Shown here: positions 48,001 through 56,494 of the stretch, in pieces
How the letters are laid out: every line of letters starts with the position of its first letter
Numbering within the stretch: the first letter of the stretch is position 1
Assembly (NCBI GenBank): GCA_017794825.1
Contig: CP051237.1
Coordinates: 1,550,001 to 1,614,000, forward strand
Direction of reading: 5' to 3'
Source: Pararhizobium sp.
GTDB lineage: Bacteria; Pseudomonadota; Alphaproteobacteria; Rhizobiales; Rhizobiaceae
Length of the DNA stretch: 64,000 bases
Translations under genes and position numbers: made by a program
Notes under the pieces: model-generated
What the model was told of the DNA's origin: nothing
The model's input: only the letters and a program-made list of their open reading frames with translations
Databases searched by the model: none

Positions 48001-48044
48001 ATTCTGTATGGATTTCCATTCCGAATTCTTTGTGGATTTCCATA
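48001..48044. repeat. Two 20-base imperfect direct repeats, 24-base period
   Basis: The copies at 48001-48020 and 48025-48044 both contain TGGATTTCCAT and start ATTCT. They lie between the divergent brnT and DUF1932 genes. GGATTTCC is itself a partial dyad (GGA...TCC), so two tandem protein-binding sites are possible. Confidence 0.45.
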
Positions 48045-48124
48045 ATGTCGGACGAACGCTTGAAGACGAGGTTGCGATTGAATAGGCATGATCGGAACAA
48101 TTCCGATTGGCGGACGGACGCACC

Positions 48125-49036
48125 ATGATCAAGGACCAGAAGTCACCGACCATCGCCCTCGTTGGCTTCGGAGAGGCGGCCGCGGCGTTCGCCGAGGGAT
48201 GGCGCGGCGAAGGCGTCGACGCCGCGATCAACGCCTTCGACATCAAGACGCAATCGAACGACGCCAAAATGGCGCGCGACAAATGGCAGGCCTATGATCG
48301 CTTCAAGGTGACCGGTTGTCCCGATCTGCCCGCGGCGCTTGCCGACGCGTCCATCGTCTTTTCGCTCGTCACGGCGGACCAGGCCGAAACAGCGGCGGCC
48401 GATGCCGCGCCGTATCTTGCGGAAGGCGCCTTTTTCTTCGACTGCAATTCCTGTTCGCCCGGCGCCAAACGACAATCCGCAGCGCGCATGGAGGTGCGTG
48501 GCGTGCGTTATGTTGACACAGCGGTGATGTCGCCGGTGCATCCGAAACTGCACAGGGCGCCGGTTCTTGTCAGTGGCCCACACGCGGCCGACGGGCTTGC
48601 AATCCTTGAAAAACTCGACATGTCGGCGAAGCTGGTTGAAGGCGACATCGGACGCGCCTCATCCATCAAGATGATCCGCAGCATCATGATGAAGGGACTG
48701 GAGGCGCTCGTCCTCGAATGCGTTCTTTCCGGTCGCAAGGCAGGCGTGGACGACGAGGTCCTGAGTTCGCTCGATGTCACCTATCCGGGTTTCGACTGGA
48801 AGGGCAAGGCGGCCTACATGATGGAGCGTGCGCTGACCCACGGCAGACGCCGGGCATCGGAGATGCGCGAGGTCGCGAAAACAGTCGAAGAGCTCGGCTT
48901 TCCGCCGAAGATGGCGGACGCGACTGTGTTCTGGGAACAGTTCGCAGCCGATCTGGAAATCGACGCAAGCGTTTTGCCGGTCGACGACTACGGTGTTCTT
49001 GCCGACGCGATTCTCGAACGCAAACCATCATCGTAA
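48125..49036 (+). CDS. NAD(P)-dependent dehydrogenase with DUF1932 C-terminal domain
   Basis: About 303 residues. The N-terminal Rossmann fold has ALVGFGEAAAAFAEGW (GxGxxA variant) and an FFDCNSCSPGAKR substrate-type loop as in beta-hydroxyacid dehydrogenases. The catalytic Lys is in SSIKMIRSIMMKG. The C-terminal helices match DUF1932 (6-phosphogluconate-dehydrogenase-like). It oxidises an unknown 3-hydroxyacid or reduces a ketoacid. The start at 48125 is preferred over TTG 48107. It heads a rightward set with a TRAP transporter, a ThDP enzyme and a MetE-like protein. Confidence 0.85.
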   Translation: MIKDQKSPTIALVGFGEAAAAFAEGWRGEGVDAAINAFDIKTQSNDAKMARDKWQAYDRFKVTGCPDLPAALADASIVFSLVTADQAETAAADAAPYLAEGAFFFDCNSCSPGAKRQSAARMEVRGVRYVDTAVMSPVHPKLHRAPVLVSGPHAADGLAILEKLDMSAKLVEGDIGRASSIKMIRSIMMKGLEALVLECVLSGRKAGVDDEVLSSLDVTYPGFDWKGKAAYMMERALTHGRRRASEMREVAKTVEELGFPPKMADATVFWEQFAADLEIDASVLPVDDYGVLADAILERKPSS

Positions 49037-49065
49037 GGCGTTATTCGATCAACAGCTAAAAACAT

Positions 49066-49081
49066 TTGTACTTTTGTCCAA
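49066..49081. promoter_or_regulatory. Candidate operator upstream of the TRAP genes
   Basis: TTGTAC-TTTT-GTCCAA is an imperfect dyad (TTGnAC...GTnCAA) of the kind bound by FadR/GntR regulators. It lies in the 158-base gap before dctP. No regulator gene is adjacent, so the assignment is speculative. Confidence 0.3.
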
Positions 49082-49194
49082 TTTCGTTAGTTTCTGCGAC
49101 GTGAAAAAGTGGGAGATGACACGATTGTTTCAGGATGTAAGACATTTACGCTTCTGCTAATATAAGTTCAAAGTGTCCAAACGGGAGGAAACCA

Positions 49195-50238
49195 ATGCGA
49201 TTGACCAATTCAATCAAGACACTCGCCGCCGCGTCCGTTATCGCCATCATGGCGGTTCCGGGAGCAATGGCTCAGGAATACACATTCAAACTGCACCACC
49301 TTCTCGGCGCCAAGGCGCCGGCGCAAACCCAGATGCTCGAGCCCTGGGCCAAACAGGTCGAGGAAAATTCCGGCGGCAAGGTCAAGATCGAGATCTATCC
49401 CGCCATGTCGCTCGGCGGACGTCCTCCGGAACTTGTCGGCCAGGCCCGCGACGGCGTTGTCGATCTGATCTGGACCGTCAACGGATACACGCCAGGCCTG
49501 TTCCCGCGCACCGAAGTGATGGAATTGCCCTTCGTCTACGTGAACGACCCGGTCGCCGCCAATCTGGCTCTGTACGACATGTTCGAGGGTGACCTGAAAG
49601 AGGAATACAAGGGCCTTGAGGTCATGTTCCTGCATGTCCACGCAGGTCAGGCGATCCACATGCGCGACAAGGAAGTGCGCAAGCCCGAGGATCTGGAAGG
49701 AATGAAAATGCGCATTCCGACCCGAACAGGCGCATGGATCATCGAGGCGCTGGGCGCAGCACCAGCGGCAATGCCGGTTCCGGAACTGCCCCAGGCGCTC
49801 TCCAAGGGCGTGGTCGACGGCGCATTCATTCCGTGGGAAATCATTCCGCCGCTGAAGATACAGGACCAGACCCAGTATCAGATCGAAGGCGCGGACATGG
49901 CCCGGTTTGGAACGACGACCTTCCAGGTCTCGATGAACAAGGATCGCTGGGACAGCCTTCCCGACGACATCAAGAAGGCCTTCAAGGATGCGTCCGGACC
50001 GGAATGGTGGGCGGAAGTTGGAGAAATCTGGCGTAAATCCGACGACTTCGGCATCAAGATCGCCGTCGATGCGGGCAACGAGCATATCGTGCTGACAGAA
50101 GAGGAAACCGACGCTTTCCGCGAGAAGCTGGAGCCGGTCGTCGACCGCTGGGTCGAGGAAGTGAGCGCACAGGGGATCGACGGAGCAGGCCTCGTCGAGA
50201 AGGCCCGGACACTCATCGACCAGCATAGCCAGAACTAG
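49195..50238 (+). CDS. TRAP transporter substrate-binding protein, DctP family
   Basis: 347 residues. Signal peptide with cleavage after AMA (residue ~26), then the DctP fold: FKLHHLLGAKAPAQTQMLEP, GQARDGVVDLIWTVNGYTPGLF, and the conserved Arg in GMKMRIPTRTG that binds the ligand carboxylate. A strong GGGAGG precedes the ATG. The ligand is probably a carboxylate handled by the flanking enzymes. Confidence 0.9.
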   Translation: MRLTNSIKTLAAASVIAIMAVPGAMAQEYTFKLHHLLGAKAPAQTQMLEPWAKQVEENSGGKVKIEIYPAMSLGGRPPELVGQARDGVVDLIWTVNGYTPGLFPRTEVMELPFVYVNDPVAANLALYDMFEGDLKEEYKGLEVMFLHVHAGQAIHMRDKEVRKPEDLEGMKMRIPTRTGAWIIEALGAAPAAMPVPELPQALSKGVVDGAFIPWEIIPPLKIQDQTQYQIEGADMARFGTTTFQVSMNKDRWDSLPDDIKKAFKDASGPEWWAEVGEIWRKSDDFGIKIAVDAGNEHIVLTEEETDAFREKLEPVVDRWVEEVSAQGIDGAGLVEKARTLIDQHSQN

Positions 50239-50239
50239 C

Positions 50240-50758
50240 GTGACGGCAGATGAAAAAGGCGGCGCCGGCCCGATCGGCGCCGCACGCAAAATCATTCATG
50301 GCTGGGCGTTGCTGGGCGGCTGCGTGCTTCTCGCCGTCGTCGCGATGAATATGATTTCAGTCATCGGCAGCGTCGTGTGGAAACCGTTTCCGGGCGATTT
50401 CGAGATGACCGAGGTAGGCGTCGCCATAGCCGCTTTCTCCTTTCTGCCTTACTGCCAGCTCACCTACAGCAATGTGACCGCGGATATTTTCACATCCCGC
50501 GCCTCGCCGCGCATGATCGCTTTTCTGACAGCCATCGCCTCGATCGTCGCGCTGCTGTTCAGCCTGCTTTTGTGCTGGAAGATGTTCGACGGCATGCTCG
50601 ATCAGAAGGAATATGGCTACACGACAGCCATTCTGCAGTTTCCGCACTGGATGGCTTACATTCCCTTTCTGATCTCGCTGGCTCTGCTGGCCGTCGCCGC
50701 ACTGATCACCTTCGGCGAAAACGCGGCAGCGCTCACAGAGAACACATCCGATGACTGA
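50240..50758 (+). CDS. TRAP transporter small permease, DctQ family
   Basis: 172 residues with four transmembrane helices and the DctQ-type sequence VVWKPFPGDFEMTEVGVAIAAFSFLPYCQLT. It starts with GTG one base after the dctP stop and overlaps dctM by 8 bases. It pairs with the large subunit in the Na+-driven importer. Confidence 0.88.
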   Translation: MTADEKGGAGPIGAARKIIHGWALLGGCVLLAVVAMNMISVIGSVVWKPFPGDFEMTEVGVAIAAFSFLPYCQLTYSNVTADIFTSRASPRMIAFLTAIASIVALLFSLLLCWKMFDGMLDQKEYGYTTAILQFPHWMAYIPFLISLALLAVAALITFGENAAALTENTSDD

Positions 50759-52106
50759 GGCGATCTCTCTCGGCGTCGGCAGCCTTGTCGTCCTTGTCGC
50801 CCTGATCGCGCTCCGCATGCCGATCGCATACGCGATGATCCTCGTGGGCGGCGTCGGCATCGCCATCGTCAACGGGCCGTCGCTGCTGATGAACCAGCTC
50901 AAGACGCTGGCCTATGGCCAATTCTCTATCTACGATCTTTCGGTCGTGCCGATGTTCGTTCTGATGGGCGCGCTGGCCGCCAAGGCGGGGTTGAGCCAAG
51001 CTCTGTTCCGGGCGGCGAACGCCTGGCTCGGGCGATTGCGCGGCGGCACCGCGATGGCCGCAATCGCGGCTTGCGCAGGATTCGGCGCCGTGTGCGGCTC
51101 GTCGCTTGCGACCGCCTCCACCATGGGCCGCGTCGCCTTGCCGGAACTGCAGCGTTACAATTATTCCGGCGCGCTGGCCACCGGCACGCTTGCAGCCGGA
51201 GGCGTTCTCGGCATCCTCATTCCGCCCTCGGTCGTCCTGATCATCTACGCGATCATCGTCGAGGCCAACATCGTCACCATGTTCATGGCGGCCTTCATTC
51301 CGGGCATCATGGCGGTGATCCTGTTCCTGTTGACAATCGCGATCTACGTGACGGTCGTTCCCGACTCCGGACCCGCCGGTGGCGCCAGCGAGAGGCGCGA
51401 ATTCGTACGCGCGACGCTCGGCGTCATTCCCGTGCTGATCATCTTCGGCCTGGTCATCGGCGGAATTTACGCCGGCCTCTTCAACCCGACGCCTGCGGCC
51501 GCCGTCGGAGTGACGCTTGTCTGGCTCTATGGCGCATTGCAGCGCAAGATCAGCCTCGGCGACATGAAGGACGCCTTGAAGGAATCAGCCGGCACCAGCG
51601 GCATGATCTACCTGATCCTGCTCGGCGCGGAACTCCTGAAGATCTTCATGTCTCGGATCAACCTTCCGCAGGCGACGGCGGAATGGATTTCCACGTCCGG
51701 TCTGACGCCGATGACCGTGATGGTGCTGCTGTTGATCGCGTTGATCCTGCTCGGTTGCCTGATGGACAGCCTTTCGATGATCCTGCTGGTGATCCCGTTT
51801 TTCTGGCCGGTGCTGATGGAGATCAACGGCGGCATCTATCAGGGAGCCGACGGCGCCGGGTTCGGCATGAGCACCGAAGATCTGAAGATCTGGTTCGGGA
51901 TCCTTGCGCTCATAGTGGTCGAACTCGGGCTGATTACCCCGCCGGTCGGGATGAATGTCTTTGTCATTTCGGCATTGGCGAAGAACGTTCCCATGATAGA
52001 GACTTTCAAGGGCGTGATGCCTTTCTTCTTCGCCGAGATCATACGGGTGATCATCATCCTGATATTCCCGGCGCTGACGCTTTGGCTGCCCCAGATCCTC
52101 AGGTGA
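50751..52106 (+). CDS. TRAP transporter large permease, DctM family
   Basis: 451 residues with about twelve helices. Hallmarks are RMPIAYAMILVGGVGIAI, FGAVCGSSLATASTMGRVALPEL, LAAGGVLGILIPPSVVLIIYAI and ITPPVGMNVFVISALA. It forms the transport core with DctQ and is followed 19 bases later by the ThDP enzyme gene. Confidence 0.92.
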   Translation: MTEAISLGVGSLVVLVALIALRMPIAYAMILVGGVGIAIVNGPSLLMNQLKTLAYGQFSIYDLSVVPMFVLMGALAAKAGLSQALFRAANAWLGRLRGGTAMAAIAACAGFGAVCGSSLATASTMGRVALPELQRYNYSGALATGTLAAGGVLGILIPPSVVLIIYAIIVEANIVTMFMAAFIPGIMAVILFLLTIAIYVTVVPDSGPAGGASERREFVRATLGVIPVLIIFGLVIGGIYAGLFNPTPAAAVGVTLVWLYGALQRKISLGDMKDALKESAGTSGMIYLILLGAELLKIFMSRINLPQATAEWISTSGLTPMTVMVLLLIALILLGCLMDSLSMILLVIPFFWPVLMEINGGIYQGADGAGFGMSTEDLKIWFGILALIVVELGLITPPVGMNVFVISALAKNVPMIETFKGVMPFFFAEIIRVIIILIFPALTLWLPQILR

Positions 52107-52125
52107 ATCGCGAAACGGATTCGAA

Positions 52126-53838
52126 ATGGACGCGAAAGCACACGAAGACGTCACTGCCGGCGGCGCAATTTTCACCCGGCTGAAAGCGCTCGGCGTCGAC
52201 TATGTCTTTGCAAATTCCGGCACTGACTTTCCGCCGATCATAGAGGGGCTGGCGGAAGCCGCCGCCCGGTCGATCGAGCTACCGACGGCTGTGACCATTC
52301 CGCACGAGCACGCCGCCATGGGCATGGCGCACGGCTACTATCTGATCTCCGGCAAGGCGCAGGCGGTCATGCTGCACACCAATGTCGGGCTTTCAAACGG
52401 CGCGACAGGGGCCATCAACGCCGCCTGCGAACACATACCGATGCTCATGATGTCCGGACGCACGCCGGTGACGGAAGGCGACCGCTTCGGCGCACGGACG
52501 GTGCCGATTGGCTGGGGCCAGGAAATGCGCGACCAGGCCGCGCTGGTGCGCGAAGCCTGCAAATGGGAATACGAACTGAAGTTTCCGGAACAGATCGCGT
52601 CCCTGCTTGACAGGGCGCACGCAATCTCCAATTCGACGCCGAAGGGCCCGGTCTATCTGTCCCTGCCGCGCGAAACCCTGTGCGAAAAGATACCCGCCGC
52701 CGAACTCGAACAGCCTTCGACGATCGCCCCGGTCGTGGGCGGCCCGAATGCGAGCGACATCGAAACTGCAGCCGACTGGCTGGCGACGGCCGAATATCCG
52801 CTTGTGATCGCGCAACGGGGAGCCGGCGACGAGGCCAGTTTCCGGGCGTTCGCCGATTGGGCGGAGGAATGGGGCGTCGCCGTCAGTTCCTGGTGGGCGA
52901 CGCATCTTGCGATCTCCACCGAACATCCCTGTCATGTCGGTGCTGATCCCGGCCCCTGGATGGAGAAGGCGGACGTCGTTGTCATCCTCGACAGCATCGC
53001 GCCCTGGTGGCCGGACATGCACAGGCTCAATCCGAAGGCCCGCGTGATCAATATCGGCCCCGACCCGGTGTTCAGCCGCTTCCCGGTCCGGAACTTCCGC
53101 TCGGATCTTTCGATCTCCGGCGAAAACAGCGAGACGTTGCCGGCGCTCTTCGCGGCGATGGATCGTCGCGAAAGAAATCTGAAGGCCCTGGAAAAGAGAC
53201 GAAGCATGCTGGCGGAGTCATCCGCCGCCAGCCGCAGGAAGATCCGAGAAGACGCCGCCGCCAGAAACGCTCAAGGAATCACAAAAGCCTGGGCGAGCAA
53301 GTGTCTGGGCGACGCTCTCAGGGGCAAGAAGTCCAGCGTCTTTTCCGAATTGGGCACAATACTGGGCGTACTGGAGAGGACCGAGCGAAACTCCTGGTTC
53401 CAGGAGCCGCATTCGGGGGGACTGGGCTGGAGCTTTCCCTGCGCGATGGGCGCGCAGCTTGCCGATCCGGACCGGCTCTGCGTCGCCACCATGGGCGACG
53501 GCTCATACATGTTCGCCAATCCCACAGTCTGCCACCAGATCGCCGAGGCGCTGGAACTGCCGGTGCTCGTCATCATCCTCAACAACGAGGAGTGGGGCGC
53601 GGTGCGCGCGTCCGTCGCGGGCCTCTATCCGGACGGCTACGCGGCGAAAGCCAACAAGATGCCGCTGACCGCGCTAAAACCCTCGCCCGACTTTACGCTC
53701 ACGGCGGCGGCAAGCCGCGGCTGGGCGAAGAAAGTCTCGAAAGCCGAGGACCTTCCGGGCGTTTTCGAAGAGGCGATCGCGGTGGTTGAGAACGAACGCC
53801 GCCAGGCGCTGGTCGAGGTCAGCACGCTGCCGGGATGA
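52126..53838 (+). CDS. Thiamine-diphosphate-dependent enzyme (acetolactate synthase/decarboxylase-like)
   Basis: 570 residues with the three ThDP-enzyme domains. The activating Glu is in IPHEHAAMGMAHGY near residue 67, and the ThDP motif is MGDGSYMFANPT...NNEEWGAV (GDG...NN) near the end; the middle domain is the TPP/FAD-like fold. It would decarboxylate or ligate a 2-keto acid, or cleave a sulfonate or CoA-like substrate. The position directly after the TRAP permeases links it to the imported compound; the reaction cannot be told from motifs. Confidence 0.87.
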   Translation: MDAKAHEDVTAGGAIFTRLKALGVDYVFANSGTDFPPIIEGLAEAAARSIELPTAVTIPHEHAAMGMAHGYYLISGKAQAVMLHTNVGLSNGATGAINAACEHIPMLMMSGRTPVTEGDRFGARTVPIGWGQEMRDQAALVREACKWEYELKFPEQIASLLDRAHAISNSTPKGPVYLSLPRETLCEKIPAAELEQPSTIAPVVGGPNASDIETAADWLATAEYPLVIAQRGAGDEASFRAFADWAEEWGVAVSSWWATHLAISTEHPCHVGADPGPWMEKADVVVILDSIAPWWPDMHRLNPKARVINIGPDPVFSRFPVRNFRSDLSISGENSETLPALFAAMDRRERNLKALEKRRSMLAESSAASRRKIREDAAARNAQGITKAWASKCLGDALRGKKSSVFSELGTILGVLERTERNSWFQEPHSGGLGWSFPCAMGAQLADPDRLCVATMGDGSYMFANPTVCHQIAEALELPVLVIILNNEEWGAVRASVAGLYPDGYAAKANKMPLTALKPSPDFTLTAAASRGWAKKVSKAEDLPGVFEEAIAVVENERRQALVEVSTLPG

Positions 53839-53906
53839 GCACGCCGGTTGAATGACGAAATCGTTTTGGCATAAGACAGCACAGCTTTAAAAACACGGAG
53901 ACATCA

Positions 53907-55022
53907 ATGTCCAATCTCACGCCTCCCTTTCGCGCCGATCATGTCGGCAGCCTGCTACGACCGCAAAGCGTCGTGGATGCTCGCAAGAAATTCTACGAGG
54001 AGAAGTCGATCTCGGCCGAAGATCTGAAAGGGATCGAAGACGAGGCGGTCCGGGACGCCATCAAGATGCAGGAGGATGTGGGGATCAAGGCTGTCACCGA
54101 CGGCGAATACCGCCGCTCATTCTGGCACTACGATTTCATGGGAATGCTGACCGGCTTCGACCTGGAGGAACGGGACGAGGGCGTGCAGTTCGCCGGTGTA
54201 AAGCTGCGACCGATCTTCCCGACGATCTCGGGCAAGCTCGATTTTCCGTCGGACCATCCGATGATCGAGCATTTCAAGTTCGTGGCGGCCAACACAAACG
54301 TTGTTCCGAAGATCTCGATTCCGGGACCGAGCTGCTGCCATTTCCGGACGGCGCCGGCGGATATCAGACCCGCCGAATACAAGGACGCCGACGTGCTGTT
54401 CAGCGATATTGCGGCTACCTACAAGAAGGCGGTCCAGGCCTTCTACGACGCCGGCTGCCGGTACCTGCAAATGGACGATATCTTTTTTGCATATCTCTGC
54501 GACCCGAAGCACCGGGAAGTAAAGAAGTCGCAAGGCCAGGATCCCGACTGGCTGATCGACCGCTATGCCTGGATGATGCACGAGGCGATCAAGGACAGGC
54601 CGTCTGACATGGTGATCGGCATGCATATGTGCCGCGGAAATTTCAAATCCACCTATGCCGCCGAAGGCGCTTATGACCCGGCCGCAGACGCCGTCTTCAA
54701 CAAGACAGGCGTCGATGTCTTCTTCATGGAGTACGATACGGATCGCGCCGGCGGGCTGGAGCCGCTTCGCCTGCTTGCGAAGGGCAAACAGCGCGTTCTG
54801 CCAGGTTTCATCACCACCAAGACAGGCGAACTGGAATCGATCGACGATCTGAAGAAGAAATTCGACGAAGCATCAAAATACGCCGATCTCGACCAGTTGG
54901 GCATAGCGCCACAATGCGGCTTCGCCTCCACGGAAGAAGGCAACGCCGTGACCTACGACGATCAGCGCCGCAAGCTTGAGCTTGTGGTAAAGACGGCCGA
55001 GGCGATCTGGGGCGAGGTATAG
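53907..55022 (+). CDS. Cobalamin-independent methionine synthase-like protein (MetE C-terminal fold)
   Basis: 371 residues, only the C-terminal catalytic barrel of MetE. Zinc-thiol site residues are visible: His and Cys in IGMHMCRGNFKS, Glu in FFMEYDTDRAGG, and the last Cys in IAPQCGFAS. It begins PFRADHVGSLLRP, typical of YxjG/YxjH-type proteins. Without the N-terminal folate domain it may use another methyl or alkyl donor. It closes the DUF1932-TRAP-ThDP set, 68 bases after the ThDP gene, and precedes tRNA-His. Confidence 0.87.
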   Translation: MSNLTPPFRADHVGSLLRPQSVVDARKKFYEEKSISAEDLKGIEDEAVRDAIKMQEDVGIKAVTDGEYRRSFWHYDFMGMLTGFDLEERDEGVQFAGVKLRPIFPTISGKLDFPSDHPMIEHFKFVAANTNVVPKISIPGPSCCHFRTAPADIRPAEYKDADVLFSDIAATYKKAVQAFYDAGCRYLQMDDIFFAYLCDPKHREVKKSQGQDPDWLIDRYAWMMHEAIKDRPSDMVIGMHMCRGNFKSTYAAEGAYDPAADAVFNKTGVDVFFMEYDTDRAGGLEPLRLLAKGKQRVLPGFITTKTGELESIDDLKKKFDEASKYADLDQLGIAPQCGFASTEEGNAVTYDDQRRKLELVVKTAEAIWGEV

Positions 55023-55034
55023 GAATTTCGGAAG

Positions 55035-55111
55035 TGGTACGGTTGGGTGGGCTCGAACCACCGACCTCTGGATCCACAATCCAGCGCTCTAACCAACTGA
55101 GCTACAACCGC
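55035..55111 (-). tRNA. tRNA-His (GTG), encoded CCA, no G-1
   Basis: 77 bases on the reverse strand fold into a full cloverleaf: acceptor GCGGTTG with CAACCGT (G1-U72 wobble), D-arm GCTC/GAGC, anticodon stem CTGGA/TCCAG with loop TTGTGGA (anticodon GTG), T-arm GGTGG/CCACC, A73 and CCA. The base before G1 is T and the discriminator is A, so the universal G-1:C73 identity pair is missing, as is known for many alphaproteobacteria. Confidence 0.95.
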
Positions 55112-55139
55112 ATGGCGGGGTCATCCGTTCTGAAGGCGT

Positions 55140-55168
55140 GACATACGGCGACGGAATCAATTTGGCAA
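55140..55168 (-). promoter_or_regulatory. Candidate tRNA-His promoter
   Basis: Reverse strand: TTGCCA (55168-55163), 17 bases, TATGTC (55145-55140), placing transcription start about 20 bases before the tRNA. The -35 is a good match; the -10 is weak. Confidence 0.35.
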
Positions 55169-55287
55169 GACCAACTTGTGGCGGAACTGCAAAAATGCGG
55201 TTGCGGCAAACCATGTCAACGAGATAGATCGAGGACCCCTGCCACCGCCAGGTCGCAGTCAAGCAGTTCGTACACCGGAAACCACAC

Positions 55288-56475
55288 ATGCCAGATTACC
55301 GTTTCGCAGACCGCGCAGAAGCTTTGCGTCAATCCAGTCGCAAGGCCGAGAGCGGCGTTATCATGGTGAACAAGGGAAAGATTTTCCCACCGTTGCTGCC
55401 AGACATCAGCGAAGAATGTCAAATTGCCTCGAAACTGACTGCAGAGACGATGCAAACCGGCCCGGCCATGGGCTTGACGGAACTGCGCGACGGCATTGTA
55501 GTGTTCGTTGCAGCGGACGGCGTTGCGTGCACGCGGGACGAGGTGCTCGTAACAAACGGCGCCAAACAGGCCATCGAGCTTGCATGCCGCGTATTCCTCA
55601 ATCCGGGCGATCGGGTCATCGTCAGCGCTCCGACTTTCGCAACGGGTTTACGCATCATACGGTCGCACGGCGCACAGTTCCTGGTCATCCCGCAGGACGA
55701 CGACGGCATGGACGTCGCATTTCTGGAGAAAGAACTCGCAAGGCTTGAGGCCACTGGCGAACCGCTTCCAAAGCTCCTTTTCGAAGTCGTCGACTTAAAC
55801 AATCCCACCGGCTCCACCATGCCTGCGGCGCGGCGACGGCGCCTCGTCGATCTCGCAAAACGGTACAATTTCGTCATCCTGGAAGATTCGGCCTATCGGC
55901 GCATGGGCTTCGATGAGGCGCCGGTGAAGGCGCTGAAAGGTTATGACGATTCGGGCGTCGTCGTCATGCTCGGCACCTTTTCGAAGAATCTCGCGCCGGG
56001 CATGCGACTTGGATGGGCGGTCGGCGCGCCGGATATCGTGCAGCGGATGGCGATGCTGAAAGCCGATGGCGGAAGCTCACCGTTTACCCAGCGCGTCGTC
56101 ATCGAAATGATCCGGCGCGGCCGAATGGACGAGCAAATCAGCCTTGTGCGTTCCGCGATGCGCGACCGCTGCGCTCTCGCCACAGCTGCGGTGCGGCGCG
56201 AGCTGCCTGACGTGGAATTTCAGACGCCGGACGGCAGTTTCTATCTCTGGATCCGACTTCGCGAAGGTCTTTCGGCGCGAGACCTGACTGCGCGGGCGCG
56301 CGAGGAAGGCGTCGGCGTGGCTTCGGGTTGGGACTGGTTTCCAAATCACGAATCGGACAGCTTTCTGCGCTTTGCCTATAGCGGCGTTTCGGAAAGCGAC
56401 CTGGAGGAAGGAATTCGACGACTGGGCGCCGCCTATCGATCCATCGCTGCAGCGGCTCCGGATCTCGCAAGTTGA
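55288..56475 (+). CDS. PLP-dependent aminotransferase, class I/II (2-aminoadipate/MocR-core type)
   Basis: 395 residues of fold type I. The substrate/PLP motif is DLNNPTGSTMPAARR, the PLP Asp-Tyr-type region VILEDSAYRRMGFD, and the Schiff-base Lys in GTFSKNLAPGMRLGW. No HTH is present, so it is an enzyme, not a MocR regulator. It transfers an amino group from an unknown amino acid. It follows tRNA-His (divergent) and converges on the TctAB gene; a carboxylate transporter next to it hints at a common substrate class. Confidence 0.87.
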   Translation: MPDYRFADRAEALRQSSRKAESGVIMVNKGKIFPPLLPDISEECQIASKLTAETMQTGPAMGLTELRDGIVVFVAADGVACTRDEVLVTNGAKQAIELACRVFLNPGDRVIVSAPTFATGLRIIRSHGAQFLVIPQDDDGMDVAFLEKELARLEATGEPLPKLLFEVVDLNNPTGSTMPAARRRRLVDLAKRYNFVILEDSAYRRMGFDEAPVKALKGYDDSGVVVMLGTFSKNLAPGMRLGWAVGAPDIVQRMAMLKADGGSSPFTQRVVIEMIRRGRMDEQISLVRSAMRDRCALATAAVRRELPDVEFQTPDGSFYLWIRLREGLSARDLTARAREEGVGVASGWDWFPNHESDSFLRFAYSGVSESDLEEGIRRLGAAYRSIAAAAPDLAS

Positions 56476-56494
56476 TCGGAAAGGGTCCCCTCAA

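Noticed and set aside
47908..48282. Upstream extension of the brnT frame
   Set aside because: It would cover the promoter, the operator and the start of the divergent DUF1932 gene; the ATG at 47907 gives a canonical BrnT N-terminus.
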